From NCBI GenBank assembly GCA_027575765.1, contig JANBPT010000001.1, positions 168,570 through 232,569 on the forward strand: a stretch of 64,000 nucleotides of DNA. Reading direction: 5' to 3'. Shown piece after piece: positions 22,780 to 34,700 of the stretch (the stretch's first letter is position 1; each line of letters starts with the position of its first letter). A program made the translations under genes and the position numbers. Origin of the DNA: Tieghemiomyces parasiticus. Its lineage: Eukaryota; Kickxellomycota; Dimargaritomycetes; Dimargaritales; Dimargaritaceae. Under the pieces are notes generated by a model that made no database searches, was not told where the DNA came from, and saw nothing but the letters and a program-made list of their open reading frames with translations.

Positions 22780-24612
22780 ATGCAGCCTGGCACCGACCTG
22801 GCGGATGCGCCGCCACCCACCAAGAGCGAGGCCAACACGTTGGAGACCTGGGGTAACGAAACCACCATGAACCTCAACAACATCATATACCAGAACATCC
22901 ACATGTCCAACTATTTTAAGTCGCTATATGCTTACAAGACGTTCAACGAGGTGGTCGAGGAGGCCAAGCGCCAAGGTAGGTTCACCCAGTGAAGGGGATG
23001 CGTAGGTTTTTCTTATCCTACGTTGTTCCAAACGTGAGGCTGTGCCTCTTATTTGCCTGACCGTCAATTATTCACCGTCCTACCGCTGCTACACACCTCT
23101 TCCTTGTATCCAGTCCAGAACCTAGGTACGTGACAATTCACCAGGACGCTGCCAGCCCCGTGTAGTACGTTAAACCCGCCACAATCCCGCCGTCATCATT
23201 GAAACTGCAAAGCTGTAGCGTCCGTCCGTATATTGGGAACTGCGAGCTGTCCTAAGCTTGATATCCCGTCCCCCGTTGCACGGTGCCGGACTACCATTTC
23301 TTCCGTGCCGGGTGAACTTGGTAGGCACTTGTTGGATGACGGCGTCCTCGAAGGGGGCAACCAATTTGGATCACTCACCGCCTCGACACCCTCCTCACCA
23401 CGAAGGAAAGAAGGGAGGGGGGGGTGATGTTCGCAGTTACTGAACCACACATTGTCTAACAATCGCCATTTACTATTCTCTTCTCGCTTCTCGTTCCGGA
23501 GTATAGATCCTTTCGTTAAGGGTACCACGGTCTCTTCTGCTTTCTGCCTGCTCTTCAAGATGTGGACCCAGAGGCTCACCGTTAAACAACTCAACCGGCT
23601 GCTGACCTTCCCGGACTCTGCGTAGGTGTTTTAGTGGCTCCCGCGCGGGCAATTTTACAACGCCATGATAAGCTGACCTTCGCCCAAACCGGGTCGTCTA
23701 TATCGGTATAGTAACCCTATATATGCGCCAATGCTACCTCTTCCTTCTCTCCCTCGATCCCGTTATAGATATGTACGCGGCCTGGGCCTACTCTACCTGC
23801 GCTATGTGTGCAAGCCCGCCAACCTCTGGGGCTGGTACGAACCCTACCTTGACGATGATGAGGTCCTGACCTTGCAAGGCGGTCCCAACACCAAAACAAG
23901 GTAAGTGTCCCCGTATTCGAATGAGGAACGTGGTACACAATACTGGAAGTTGGCCAGCTTTCGGACAATCAATGACTTGAGGACTAATACAATAACTCAT
24001 ACTGTTTATTTTATTATCATTATTATCAATACCCTGTTATATTTATCTCGTGACAGCACCATTGGTAAGCTCTGTCATATCCTACTGACGGAACTCAAGT
24101 TCAATGGTACGCTGCTCCCGCGCATCCCAGTTCCCATCGCACGCAAGATCCAGGAGAACCTCGACCAGCGTCGACGTGGATCACGGTCGGGCAGTCGCGG
24201 TACCGGACGAGAGCCTCCTTCGCGGCGGTCTCGCTCTCCTGTCGATCGCTACGCCGCCCGTAATGACCATCGGGAGCACCGCGGTCGGCAACGCAGCCGT
24301 AGCCATACACGGTACAGCGGTGGACGGGGACACTCCCGCCGCAGTCCGTCCCGCGACCGCTACGGCCGTCACCGTGGTAGAGGCGAAAGGGATGACGACC
24401 GCTCACGAGACTTATACCATCGTACCCGCGATGAATTTGACCGGCCCTCGCGTCGCCGTCGGCACCATAGCCGCAGTCGTAGCGTATCCCGTGATCGATA
24501 CCGCCGGTCCTCCCGCGACAACGACCGGCATCGTGGCCATCAGACCCCTTCCCCTGACGCTGACCGGCACCGTCGTCTTTCACCTGCCGGATCGGAGGAT
24601 GGTCAACTCTGA
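22780..24612 (+). CDS. PRPF38B: pre-mRNA splicing factor 38B (Prp38 family)
   Basis: Five exons (22780-22975, 23114-23125, 23507-23621, 23769-23900, 24057-24612) give 336 residues in phase. Prp38-family proteins act in the spliceosome, Prp38 itself joining with the tri-snRNP and being needed for activation. The Prp38 domain is clear: LETWGNETTMNLNNIIYQNI, NYFKSLYAYKTFNEVVEEA, VSSAFCLLFK, YVRGLGLLYLRYVCKP, LWGWYEPYLDDDEV and LLPRIPVPIARKIQ. The 'VSSAFCLL' and 'DSAYVRGLG' segments fit PRPF38B better than PRPF38A. The last 150 residues are an Arg/Ser-rich tail. Exon 2 is just 12 nt (Val-Gln-Asn-Leu) and is followed by a 381-nt intron. An upstream in-frame start at 22696 exists, but the ATG at 22780 directly precedes the conserved domain. 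Confidence 0.88.
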
Positions 24613-25027
24613 TCCTACTTTGGTCAGTGCTGGACAACTCTATGTGTCATATGAATGGTAGTACCTTAAATTAAAAAAAAAGTGATGAAAAGAGCTGTAA
24701 TAACTAACGCATGCGAAAGAGTAACGAAACTAGCCATTGTGGAATCCCTTCCAGCTTCTTTTTTAAACTAATTATAATAATCCGCGAATGATTTTTGTGA
24801 GGAGGAGAGCGGTGACTTCAGAGGATGCCCGGAAAAGGCAATGCCATGGGCGAATATATTCCATGCCAAGCCAGGTCATCCCTTCCCCCCCCCCTCCACT
24901 AAAGTATGTAGAGTGAGCGTAACGATTGAACCATGCAAGATGAAAAAATTGATATATCAACGACACGGCTAGGTCTGTCTGGCCGAACTGCGAGAGGGGT
25001 GGTAGTAGTAGCAGCGGTAGGTATACG
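24613..25027. other. convergent intergenic region
   Basis: The gap separates the 3' ends of the Prp38B and SmgGDS genes. It is AT-rich (poly-A around 24672-24681, TTTTTTAAAC near 24760) with a run of C at about 24885-24896. It probably carries both 3' UTRs. No gene is seen. Confidence 0.5.
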
Positions 25028-28000
25028 CTACAAAGCTCGCAAAGTCTCACGTAGACGCTCAACAAGCTCAATCAATTCCGGTAGCGCCGGGGATCGGGCA
25101 GCCTGCGGAGATAGGGGCACGACGGCCGTGGGTTCCGCGGAGGCGAGACCTGAGCGTATGGCGCTCCAGGTCTGTGGATCTGCAATTATTACCAGAAAAA
25201 GAAATACGAGAATAAGGAAAGTGATGTGGAGCGTAGAGAGGTAATTGTTACCCCGAGTGATGTTGGTTAGCCCAGGTTTTACCGGATCGTAACAAAAAGT
25301 GTGATAGCACCTACAGAGGAGAGCATACCTCCCCCCCCTCCCCTAGGGTTCAGTTGTAAGGGCCTATTACCAAGCTGAGAGTAAATCCGGTGTATAATTA
25401 CGACCCGCCCTTCTGTCCCTCTCTCTCTTTCTCTCTCATTGAACTTACCTTGTGTCGTCAGTTTACTGGTTACGCAGAGCAGGAACTTGGCCGCATTGCT
25501 ACGGATCTCGGCTGCCTTGTTATTATCCTCGATGAGGTCCAAAGCAGCGGGCAACCAACGGGTTCCGAAACTCCAGCCGTCCGCCGCCGCCTCCGCCCGC
25601 TCCTCGTCGGTATCCATATCTCCCCCCACTCCTAGCTGACTACTGCCACCATCGGCGCCGGTGGGAACAACGTCTGGCCGCTCAAGGCAGGCATTGAGGG
25701 CTTCCAGCACGGGTACCGGTGACGGCGTCGCGCGTTCGAGGAGCAACGTGAGGGCGAAGAGGGCCTCGTTCTGGAGGACTTGGAATTTCGCTTGCGTAAG
25801 GAGGTAGGCCAGCGGGGGCACGACGCGGTCGGCGTGGGCCACGATGCAGGAACGGGCGGTTTGTACGTCTTTATCCTCCATCTGGTCATCGGCGGGGCAG
25901 GCCGCCGTAAACAACGTCTTGACTAGATCAGCCACGGCCCGTGCACCCTCACTATGGATCGCTTCAGGTGCCTTGAGCCGTAGAACGTTAAGCAGCATCC
26001 CGAGGGCAGTATCGTCAAAATTACGGCCGTCCGGTCCGGCTTCGCCCATCGGGGTGGCCACCACGGCGGCGGCGGCCTGGGCCACCGAATGAACGAGGGC
26101 CGGGGCAGTGGTCGGGTCGAGCGGCTGGAGCATGCGGAGGGCGTTGGCGGTCGAGCTCTGGGATACTAGATGTTTGAGTACGCGGATGGCGTTCATCTGG
26201 AGCTGGACGATTTTGGTATCAACTAGGCGGGCCACAAGGGGGAGCAGGATGGTGGTCTGGCCCAGCTCCACCTTGTTGGCCTCTGGGATGGTGAGATTCC
26301 GCAGCAGACCCGTAACGGAGTGTTGGATCTGGTAGTTCTTGGTTTCCTTGAGGAGATCCACCAGGGGCCCGCCCATCCGGTGGTCGCGCACGATGGCCAC
26401 GCAGTTGGCTTCCGAGCGCGCCAGGTTAGCGATCGCGAGGGCGGCCACGGCCTGCAGTCGTTCAGCCCGCTCCAGGGTTTTGCGGGGGTCCTCTTCACGC
26501 ACCTGTCGCGTGGCACTTGGGTGAGCTTGGAGGGCCTGTGGACGTAGCCAGAGCCAGGCACTGAAACGACTGAACACGGCCGGGTCAGTCATCAGCGTGT
26601 TCATGGTCTCGTCGTTGGAAGTGACGATGACCAACACCCGGGAAATGAGATCAATGGCTTGGTGTTTAGGGCCCCCGGCCTTGCCAGGCTCGTGCGGTGC
26701 GGAAGGTGTAGTGGGGGTACTGGCGGTTTCTTCGTCATCATCGTCTTCCAACTCCTCATCCGAATCGAGGTGGAGGGACTCGACACTGGCGTATGGTGCA
26801 GCGGCCTCCGAGTCACTTGATCCCTGCCCGGTGCCGGGAGTCAGGAGGTGGCCGAGTACCAGTATCTCGTATAGATCCAGAACGACGGGCACCTTGCCGG
26901 CCTTGACCACCTCGACCTGGATTGGCGGATGGCGGAGGATGCCCTCCAGGACGCTCAGAAATTCCATAAAGATCTCCTGGCCGTCGGGGCTCCTCAGGGC
27001 CGGGGCGTAGGCGGTGGCTAGGCCCAGTAGGGCTGAAGCGGCCTGGTGGAGGTGGAAGTGGAACAGGCTGGCATCATGCTCGGCTAGGGTAGCCAGGTTG
27101 CGTGCCACAAGGTTCACCGTGGCGGGGTCCTCGTTGATCTTAGTGTAGTTGCGAAAGGTTTGCACGAGCGCCTCAATAGCGCCGTTCTCGATAAGGACTT
27201 TCTGGCACAGCTCGTTGTCCACCGCCAGGTTGAGCATGGCCGTCAGGGCCGTCCGCAGAACCTCTAGCTGGGTCTCCGTGGCCTGCACGATCGCGATGAG
27301 CTGCTTGAGGACACCACTTTTGAGGAAAAGCTGGCGGTTGACGTCTAGGGCGTGGGGTGAATAGAGATAGGTCAAATGATAGGGGAGGGGATCGTTAGAG
27401 GGGTCGGTAAGAACACAATGATCGGACGTGGCCGAGCGGGACGAGGACTTACGGTTTTGATTACATTAGGGTAAAAATCAAAACTGGCAATAATAATAAT
27501 GGGGGCGCCAAAGTCACAACCCTGGCGCTGATCTGCGTTGGCATTATTTGGTGGTAGAAATTATACTCACCGTGGTCGACTACCAGATTAGCCGCGAGAC
27601 GAAGTAATTGCACGGTAAGCACGGTGGGCTTGACTCGGTCGGTGGTGGCTTCCTGGCGGACGGCCTCCAGCACCTTGGCCAATGACCCGGGACAACCCTG
27701 TTCGGCAATCCGCGTTCGGATGAGTTCTGGCATGGGTATGATCGTACGCCAGTAAAGTGTAGAGTAATGGTTGGTAAGTTCGGGCGGGCCTTTATACTGC
27801 CATGGAGTATTTATGCGGGACTGGCGGCGCTAAGCATAGTATTTTGACCAAGACCCTTGTTAACATGTGGATCGATCACTTACGTCCACCACGGGCCAGG
27901 TTGGCCAGCGTCTGAGCGGCTAGTTCGGTATCCGTCCGACAAGCAAGGTCGTTGAGGGTTTCCGGAAGGCCGTCGGCCATATCGCGGAGTTGGCGGACGA

Positions 28001-28278
28001 GTCGGTCAAGGTGTTTCTCACAAAAGGCGGGCACGTTGGCTTGGTACCACCGATGGTAAGGGGTGACAGCAGGCGCCACAAGGGCCGGGAAGGTATAGGT
28101 GGGAAGTTAGGTGGTGTCCGTGGGGTAACGGATAGTAAACTACGCATACGTGGTGGGTAAAGAGATGCCCTGCAGGTCATCGCCAAGCAGGACCTTGTCC
28201 CGGACGGACGGGCTTACCTGGTGGTAGAGTCTCAGAAACGCTGAGGAGGTCGCCCAGGGGGGCGAGGGGCTGGGCCAT
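25028..28278 (-). CDS. RAP1GDS1: SmgGDS-like armadillo protein (Rap1 GTPase-GDP dissociation stimulator)
   Basis: Five exons (28278-28218, 28039-27884, 27726-27571, 27344-25449, 25179-25028) close in phase to 806 residues. SmgGDS binds small GTPases with polybasic tails (Rho, Rap) and promotes nucleotide exchange or their prenylation and trafficking. The body is armadillo repeats: LLRLAANLVVDHDVNRQLFL, then LRTALTAMLNLAVDNELCQK, NLVARNLATLAEHD, AALAIANLARSEANCVAIV, TGLLRNLTIPEANK and MNAIRVLKHLV. An acidic linker (near nt 26720-26790) interrupts the repeats, which makes it longer than the 607-residue human protein. The C-terminus from the last exon is a short helix (LPELIELVERLRETL). The exon 2 start after CCAAG gives Ala-Asn-Val and is the least certain junction. 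Confidence 0.8.
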
Positions 28279-29797
28279 GGCGACTATACCGGGGGTTACG
28301 GACTCGAAAGGTTTCGACGGCGTTTGGGAAGTAGCAGAATAAAGACGCGTCGAGCCGAGGGATGAGGCGGCAAAGGGAAGGATGAGGCCGTAATGTGTCG
28401 GTCAGGATGGTCAGGAAGGGGGTATAGTCTCGAGAGGGGTGGATGGGTGAGCTCCTAGTCGGCTGGCTGGTGCGGGCCGTGCGAATAGCAGAGACGAAAA
28501 AGTAACGAGGGTGAGCGAGGTTGAAACAAAGACCGACTGAACGTTAAGCATTAGGCTGCCCAAGTGATTAGGACGCCGTGCCCTGCCCTCATACCCCGCA
28601 CTCCTTCCCCACAGTGAGCGTTGCCGTATTCGTCAAAGTGGAAGTTGTAACATCATATGTCATGCATATTAACGGGGTGAAAAAGCTGTTGGCTGGCCCC
28701 ATACCCGATAATACATTGGAAGGGGGGAAAGGTCTGCTGCCTACCCAGCCTGGGTTGTCCGCGTAATCCCCTACTTGGGACGAACAGCAGAAGCCAGGGC
28801 GCCCTAATTTGGTACGAGTGACCGAAAGTAGCAGTGACTCGCCTGTCAGTGTCACCGGCTAGATCGGCCGCGGCTGGTGTCCATCCTCCTCCCACAACTT
28901 TGTAGCCCATGCAAGGTCGGGCTGTTCATGGAGGAAAGGTCGTGCCAGTCCTGCGTTTGGGCGGGACTGCTTAGGTCGAGGGATGGATATTCCTCAGCAC
29001 GGCTAGATATAGCTGATCGACTCATCTTGGAAGTGGTGATGTCGGGAGATGTCCTGTGAAATACCGAGCTCCTTAATTTGTGCAATCAGCATTAAGTCGA
29101 ATATTGTCGCATCGGCTTGATATCCCGGCCACAGAAATTCCTTGACTATCAATGACCGAAGAAAACAGGCTAATTTGACTGGACAAGGCACGCATGAATT
29201 TCATGCAGACTGGAAGTGTGCCGTGTTGCGCAAATCAGTAGTCGATTTAACTATCACGTGACTAGATAGGAGCGGTCGTCCGACCGAGTGCTGACCCTTG
29301 GATACCACTCCGATTCGCCACAGCGAGAGCGCTGGTCTAGTTATCTCCGCAGGCACTAGCCACTAATGTTTACCTTTACGTGTCCCCCGTACCCCCCCTC
29401 CGACCATTTAGGGCCTATCCTAATTCAACATACCGACCATCGGCTGTCTCACCCCTTCCCACTAGTCAGCGTCTTGGGCCTTACCTGTCCACTTCTACCC
29501 TGTTTGTTTACATTCCTATCTGTGCTTTCGACTTCATCCCTAGGCCAATCCACAATCTTTTCGTACAGGGCCTGTCACTCCCATCAACCCTTTGTCGCCG
29601 CCAACACAACTCCCAGGCTGCTGTTATCCGCCAGACGGCTTTCTTCACCTGTCCATCGCATACCCATCAGCCGCCCTCACCCTACCTTTTCGTTTTACCG
29701 CCGCATCCGTTCAGCCGCTAGCCCGCCGCCAAACACCGTCGCCTTCACTTTCTCCACCACCGTGGCTCCTCTCGCGAACCATACGACCCCCGCCTTC
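28279..29797. other. gene-poor divergent spacer
   Basis: This stretch separates the SmgGDS start from the coiled-coil gene start. The last 430 bases before 29798 are very C/T-rich, in line with a long fungal leader. The frame of the next gene is open upstream to 29366, but that part has no coding character. No gene or RNA is recognised. Confidence 0.45.
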
Positions 29798-31331
29798 ATG
29801 GAGGAACGGCTCAAGCTGTGGCGTGAGCAGAAATCCGGTCAGACCAAACTGACCAGCGGTCGCACGGCAGACAAAAAAGTAAGTCGCTAGGCCCAGTTGA
29901 CCCGTTACCCCCCGTCTTCCATCGCTTACGTAATGGATATGTACTGATAAATTTCCATCACCCAACGTCTCCTGCGACGACCACAACTCCTGTTAGCCCA
30001 TGGCGGCGGCCATCAGTAAGATTGGCCGACCGACCTTGCAGCCCAAAAACCAGACCGCTCGGCCCATGGTAAGTCCCACCTTACGGTTTCTGCTTTAAGC
30101 CAATCGAATCGACACGTACGAAACATTGCCATCCCAGGCTGTTTTCAGACAGAGCACCTCCCCTTTAAGTTTTCTCCTGGCCGCTGACTTTTGGCTGACA
30201 CCCACGTCCCCTTTTCCGCGGAACCCTCCACAGCCCGGCAACCCTGTCATGGGTAAGCCCGCTGACAAAGTAACGAAACCGGCCGACACGAGTGCCATGA
30301 CCAAACGGATCACCGAGCTTAACCACACCGTTCAGCACCAGCAGACGCGTATTCAGGGGCTGGAGGCCGAGCTGCAACGCCTTACCGACACCCTGGTCCC
30401 GCGGGCTGATCTGGAAGACCTGGCGGCGGCCCATTCCCAGCTCCAGGCCGAATTTGCCGACACCAATGACCTGCTCGCCGAGTGTCGGTTGGCACTGGAA
30501 GCCACCCTGGGGGATCCTGCCGATGACGCCGACACCCCCACCGCTGCCGAGCTTCAGGCCGTCATTACCGAGCAGGCCCAGCGCATTGAGGATCTTGAGT
30601 CGCAGGTCCTCCAGGCCTCATGGCACCCTACCACGGGCGGATCGCCTGTTGTCCCGGAACTCGGTAGCCGGAAGCGTGGGTACGACGAGCTCCAGTCGGC
30701 ACTAGAGGAAACCCTCGAGGAAAACGAGCGACTGTATAAGCGCGTGGCTACCCTCGAGTCTTATTTGCAGACAACATCCGGTGCGGGGGATGCCTTGGCT
30801 GACGAGGTGAGTGAATTAGTAGAGGGGGGGGGCTAAGAGTGGTGGTAATTCGCAGGCTTGCTATGAGGTAGCTCAAGGGATTGCGCGGGCGACTAATACG
30901 ATTATTATTATTTTGGTGGCTCCTACCTACACCCCTCGAAAATGTATTAGGTACGTGACGTGCGTTTAACGGATTCCTTCATCTCGGACCCGTTTCAACG
31001 CCCGGTCTCGGCGGCTAGCGTCGCCTCGGACGCAAGCCAAACTACCGTTAGCCCGACATTGCTCCTGGTAAGTAGAGTCCACACCCAGCGCACAGTCGAT
31101 ACCAATGGCCTTAATGGGCCTTGCCTTACGTGTGTGTCTAACCGTGCAATGCTCTCTACTCCCTATTCTCATCTAACATACTCTGCTGCCCTTCCTCCCT
31201 CTCCCCTCCCCCGCTACTCACAGCCCCCTGACAGTGCCCGGAATGAGATTGAAACCTTCAAGAAACAGCTGGAGCGCATCCGGGCGCAGGCTGGTATCGG
31301 ATCTAAGCCCGCCAGTCCTAGCATCCCTTAA
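29798..31331 (+). CDS. uncharacterised coiled-coil protein
   Basis: Proposed exons 29798-29878, 29997-30068, 30138-30806, 30951-31067 and 31224-31331, all phase 0, give 348 residues. Exon 3 could instead start at 30234 after a second in-phase acceptor, giving 316. I do not recognise the family. The N-terminus is basic and polar (MEERLKLWREQKSGQ, then KIGRPTLQPKNQTARPM). It is followed by a long coiled coil (MTKRITELNHTVQHQQTRIQ, LEAELQRLTDTL, QRIEDLESQVLQ, LQSALEETLEENERLYKRVA). The tail is Ser/Thr/Pro-rich with a final short helix (NEIETFKKQLERIRAQAGI). Basic N-terminus plus coiled coil suggests a cytoskeletal, kinetochore or scaffold protein, but that is a guess. The fact that every intron lies in phase 0 is notable and supports the exon choice. 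Confidence 0.72.
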
Positions 31332-31768
31332 GGATTTATTCCATATTTTTTTTTTACATATTCCATACTCGTTCTTACCGGGATCTGTTTGGGTTCCGCT
31401 CGATCGCCACTTTAATGGAGACAGGATGGACAGCTATCCTAAAACCTGTTATTACCATCTCTAGTCACCTCTCGTCCAAGCACTATGTTGCGCCGCGGAC
31501 TTTACCCTCTCTGTACTTTTTAGTCCTAATAAACACCCTATCCTTGTTAGAGTATAAGCGACTTTGCCTAGTTTTAACAGTTCACCCTTCCATTATACTA
31601 ATACCACCCGATATCGTATGGGGGCACCGCTATCACAAAGGCCAGTCTCAAGAAGCAATAGTCGTTGTCATTAGCACTTTTTATATTAGACGTACAGCAA
31701 ACGACCCCTCGCTAAGCGGGGTGATTGCGAAAGCTAACCGTTGGAATACCGGACTCGAACAGGCTGGT
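31332..31768. other. convergent intergenic region
   Basis: This AT-rich gap between two 3' ends has a poly-T run at about 31347-31355 and the sequence AATAAA at about 31529. No gene is seen. Confidence 0.45.
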
Positions 31769-34700
31769 CTATGGCGGTGGGAACTGCCGCTGCAGATTTA
31801 CTGCGGCTTCCTCGAGGAAAGTGTCCCGCATCGCATTGAAGCACGGCGCGCTGCATAGCCGCCGAACCTGTCCACACACGCGTTCGTAGTGTCGCTGGAT
31901 TCCTTGCCTTAACAGCTCCTCCGCCTGGTCACCGAACGCGGTCTTGGCCAGGTCGAGCGTACGGTCGCATCCGTGGGCGTAAAGAAAGCTAAAGGAATCC
32001 ACCAGTTGCTCCTGGGTCGGCTGGTCTGAGACGTGCATCGATTCCGGTCGGGTCTCCATGTCCAACGTCAGTGGAGGCAAGTCTGGAGTGAGGTAGGTGT
32101 AAAAATCCGGGGGGAGAGAGGTTCCGGCCGTGGTGGTGGTGACATTACGACCCGGTGGTAAGGGTTTGCCTAAAGGCTTTCTTTTCGATGCACTGTGGTA
32201 AACTGGTGGGCTGTCGATCGCTTTGCGCTTACGTTTTCCCGGCCTCTTAGGCTTCAATCGGGCCAGCGAGTCCGAGTCCGGAGTGTCTGGAACATTATCG
32301 AACGTACCAGCCATGCAGGGTGGCTGGAAACCGTGCGGAAGGGGTGCTACCCCACTGGCTGTGACCATGATCTCATCTTCGATACCGTGGGATTTTGAGC
32401 CAATCCGCAGTAATGTGAGGAAGTCAAAGGCCTGTTCAATGATGCTGCTCAGTGCGCTGCCAGGGATTAGGGCCCGTCCTCCAGTGTCTGCTGAATTCCG
32501 ACCGGAGAGGTGTGGATTGGCATACCTGGCTGTTGGCGATGAGTCGTTAAGGGTCGTTTTGAACACTTCGGTACACATATCCCACATCAGATTGCTCTTC
32601 ATCAATGGCAGAAGCTCAGCTATTTTCACAGGTCCTGTGGAGCACTTGCCATCAATGATGGACGCAATGCGGTTCGGAGGTGGTATCAACATAGGAGGGT
32701 TGCCCTTGAGCCGGTTGACTCGCCGGGCGGCCATCTCGTACTGGATGCGGTCCACGAGGTTACCTTGGGTGTAGGATAAGTCCCGGTAAAGGTTGTACGT
32801 GATATGGAGTGAGCAGGCTTGGTTGAATGATCGACATCGACGCAAAAATTTCTGACGATTTCGTTTTTTTAAGGCGGCATCAGTAGTGGTGGAATGTTCG
32901 TAGAATTGTGACAACCGCGGCGCTGGCGTACCACTTCGGCTGGACCTGGCCTGGGTGCGCTTTGGTGTACAGAGGTCGGAAAGTCCGGTGCTGGTTAGGT
33001 CGACCGCAGAATCTGGGCGATGGGATAAGTTCGGCCGCCACAGAGCTGTCACATACCGGTCGAGGTCGACCCCGTTGACCACCGAATCGAGGTTGCCCAG
33101 CGTCCATGTGAGGACAGGTTGGAAAGCCAGATAATCATCACTTAGAGTGACGACCCGGTCCTGCCACAGACTGCGCTCGCTGGTATCAGGTCGTTGTTGT
33201 GGACTGGAGAAGGCTGTTAGTTCAGGCACGTTATAGTACGGAAGTCGGAGAGAAAGCAGGTAGAAATGGTCCGCCATGTGGAACCCCAGCTGGCAAAACA
33301 GACAAAGCGGGGCCCAGCTGTACGCGGGTACCTGGCGGGTAGGGTAAGGGGCGTCGGGCGGGATGGTCACACTGGGAGGTAGTGGGTATGGTGCCTCCGG
33401 TTCGGAAAACAGACTACGCACCAAAACGCCCGGGTGGGTCAGCTCCACGGGGACGCGGGAGTCGCCGCAGCGCGTACACGTGACGGTCAGGGCCAACTGC
33501 CGTTGGCGCCACAACGCGTAGGCCACGGTCATGGGTGTCTTGTGGGACCGGGCAGCGGCCAGGTTAGTGGGGTTGAAAGTCGGCAGGGGCTGGTAGTCGA
33601 GTCCCCGCTGAAGGTCACCCGGCCGGCTCAGTCGGGCGAAAGCAGCGGCCGTCTCATCAATCAGGTCGTTATAGGTCTGGATCGCCTCGTTGATCCGGGC
33701 CTTGGCATTTTCTATGGGGACAAACTCCATGAGCTGCATCCCGCACGGGTGTTGGCACGACCGACCCAATGCGTAGCAGTGTGAGCAGAGGTCGAAGCCC
33801 TGGCGGTCGCCGTCCGCGGGCAAGAGGGCAGGCGAGCCAGAGGTCGATGAAGCCGAAGACAGGGCGGGGTCGCGGGCAAGAGACGCGTGCAGTGAATCGG
33901 CGGCTTCTGAATCATCTATGGCGCACTCTGGACAGTGAAATCCGCGGAGCCAAATGGAGGTACGACAGAAGTCGCATTGCAGATCAAAGATGGGCCGTGT
34001 AGAGCCCGGAGAGATGTGGATAGCCAGGTCGGTCTCGTCCACGCCCGTCCAGGTGGCGCCCGGCAGCAGGTGGTCGGCGGAGTTCAGACCGGTCGGACCA
34101 TCCGACTTTGGCTGGCCCCTGTCGGGACCTTGGAGGATCCGCACATCCTGGACCACAATCCACTCATCAACCACGTAGTCCTGCACGCAGGCGATGAGAT
34201 CCCGCAGTTCCCGGGTCAGCTCAATAACCTCACCAGAATCAACCCACGACGACGGGTCATTATCGCGCTGACGGAACCGCTCGGCTCGGTCGCGTAGGCT
34301 GATAAGGGCATGGTAACCCAGCGCCTTGATCCGGTAGGTGTCCGGGCGTAGGGCATGCTGGTAGAACGGCAGCACCGTGTCTACCGCATAGGGCAGACTA
34401 CGAATCGTGGGACGGTTCCACGACACTTTAACGTTGTACCCTCGCCCTGCGTTATGGACTTGGTGGGCGCAGTCCCCTGGAAGGATCAAAAAGTCGCCAG
34501 GGCGCTGCTCCAGTCGGATGACGCGGAACGGGGCCTTAGCCAGCTGTTCCGCAGGCATGTAGAAATTTTCGAGGGCGATGGATGAGGTTCCCCGGGTGTA
34601 CAGCTGCCAGTACCGGTCGGCGGCCTCGCGGTCAGCCGGCCGGATCAGATGCCACAGAGCGTACGAACCCTGGGTAGCGTTAACCATTAGGTTGTGTCCG

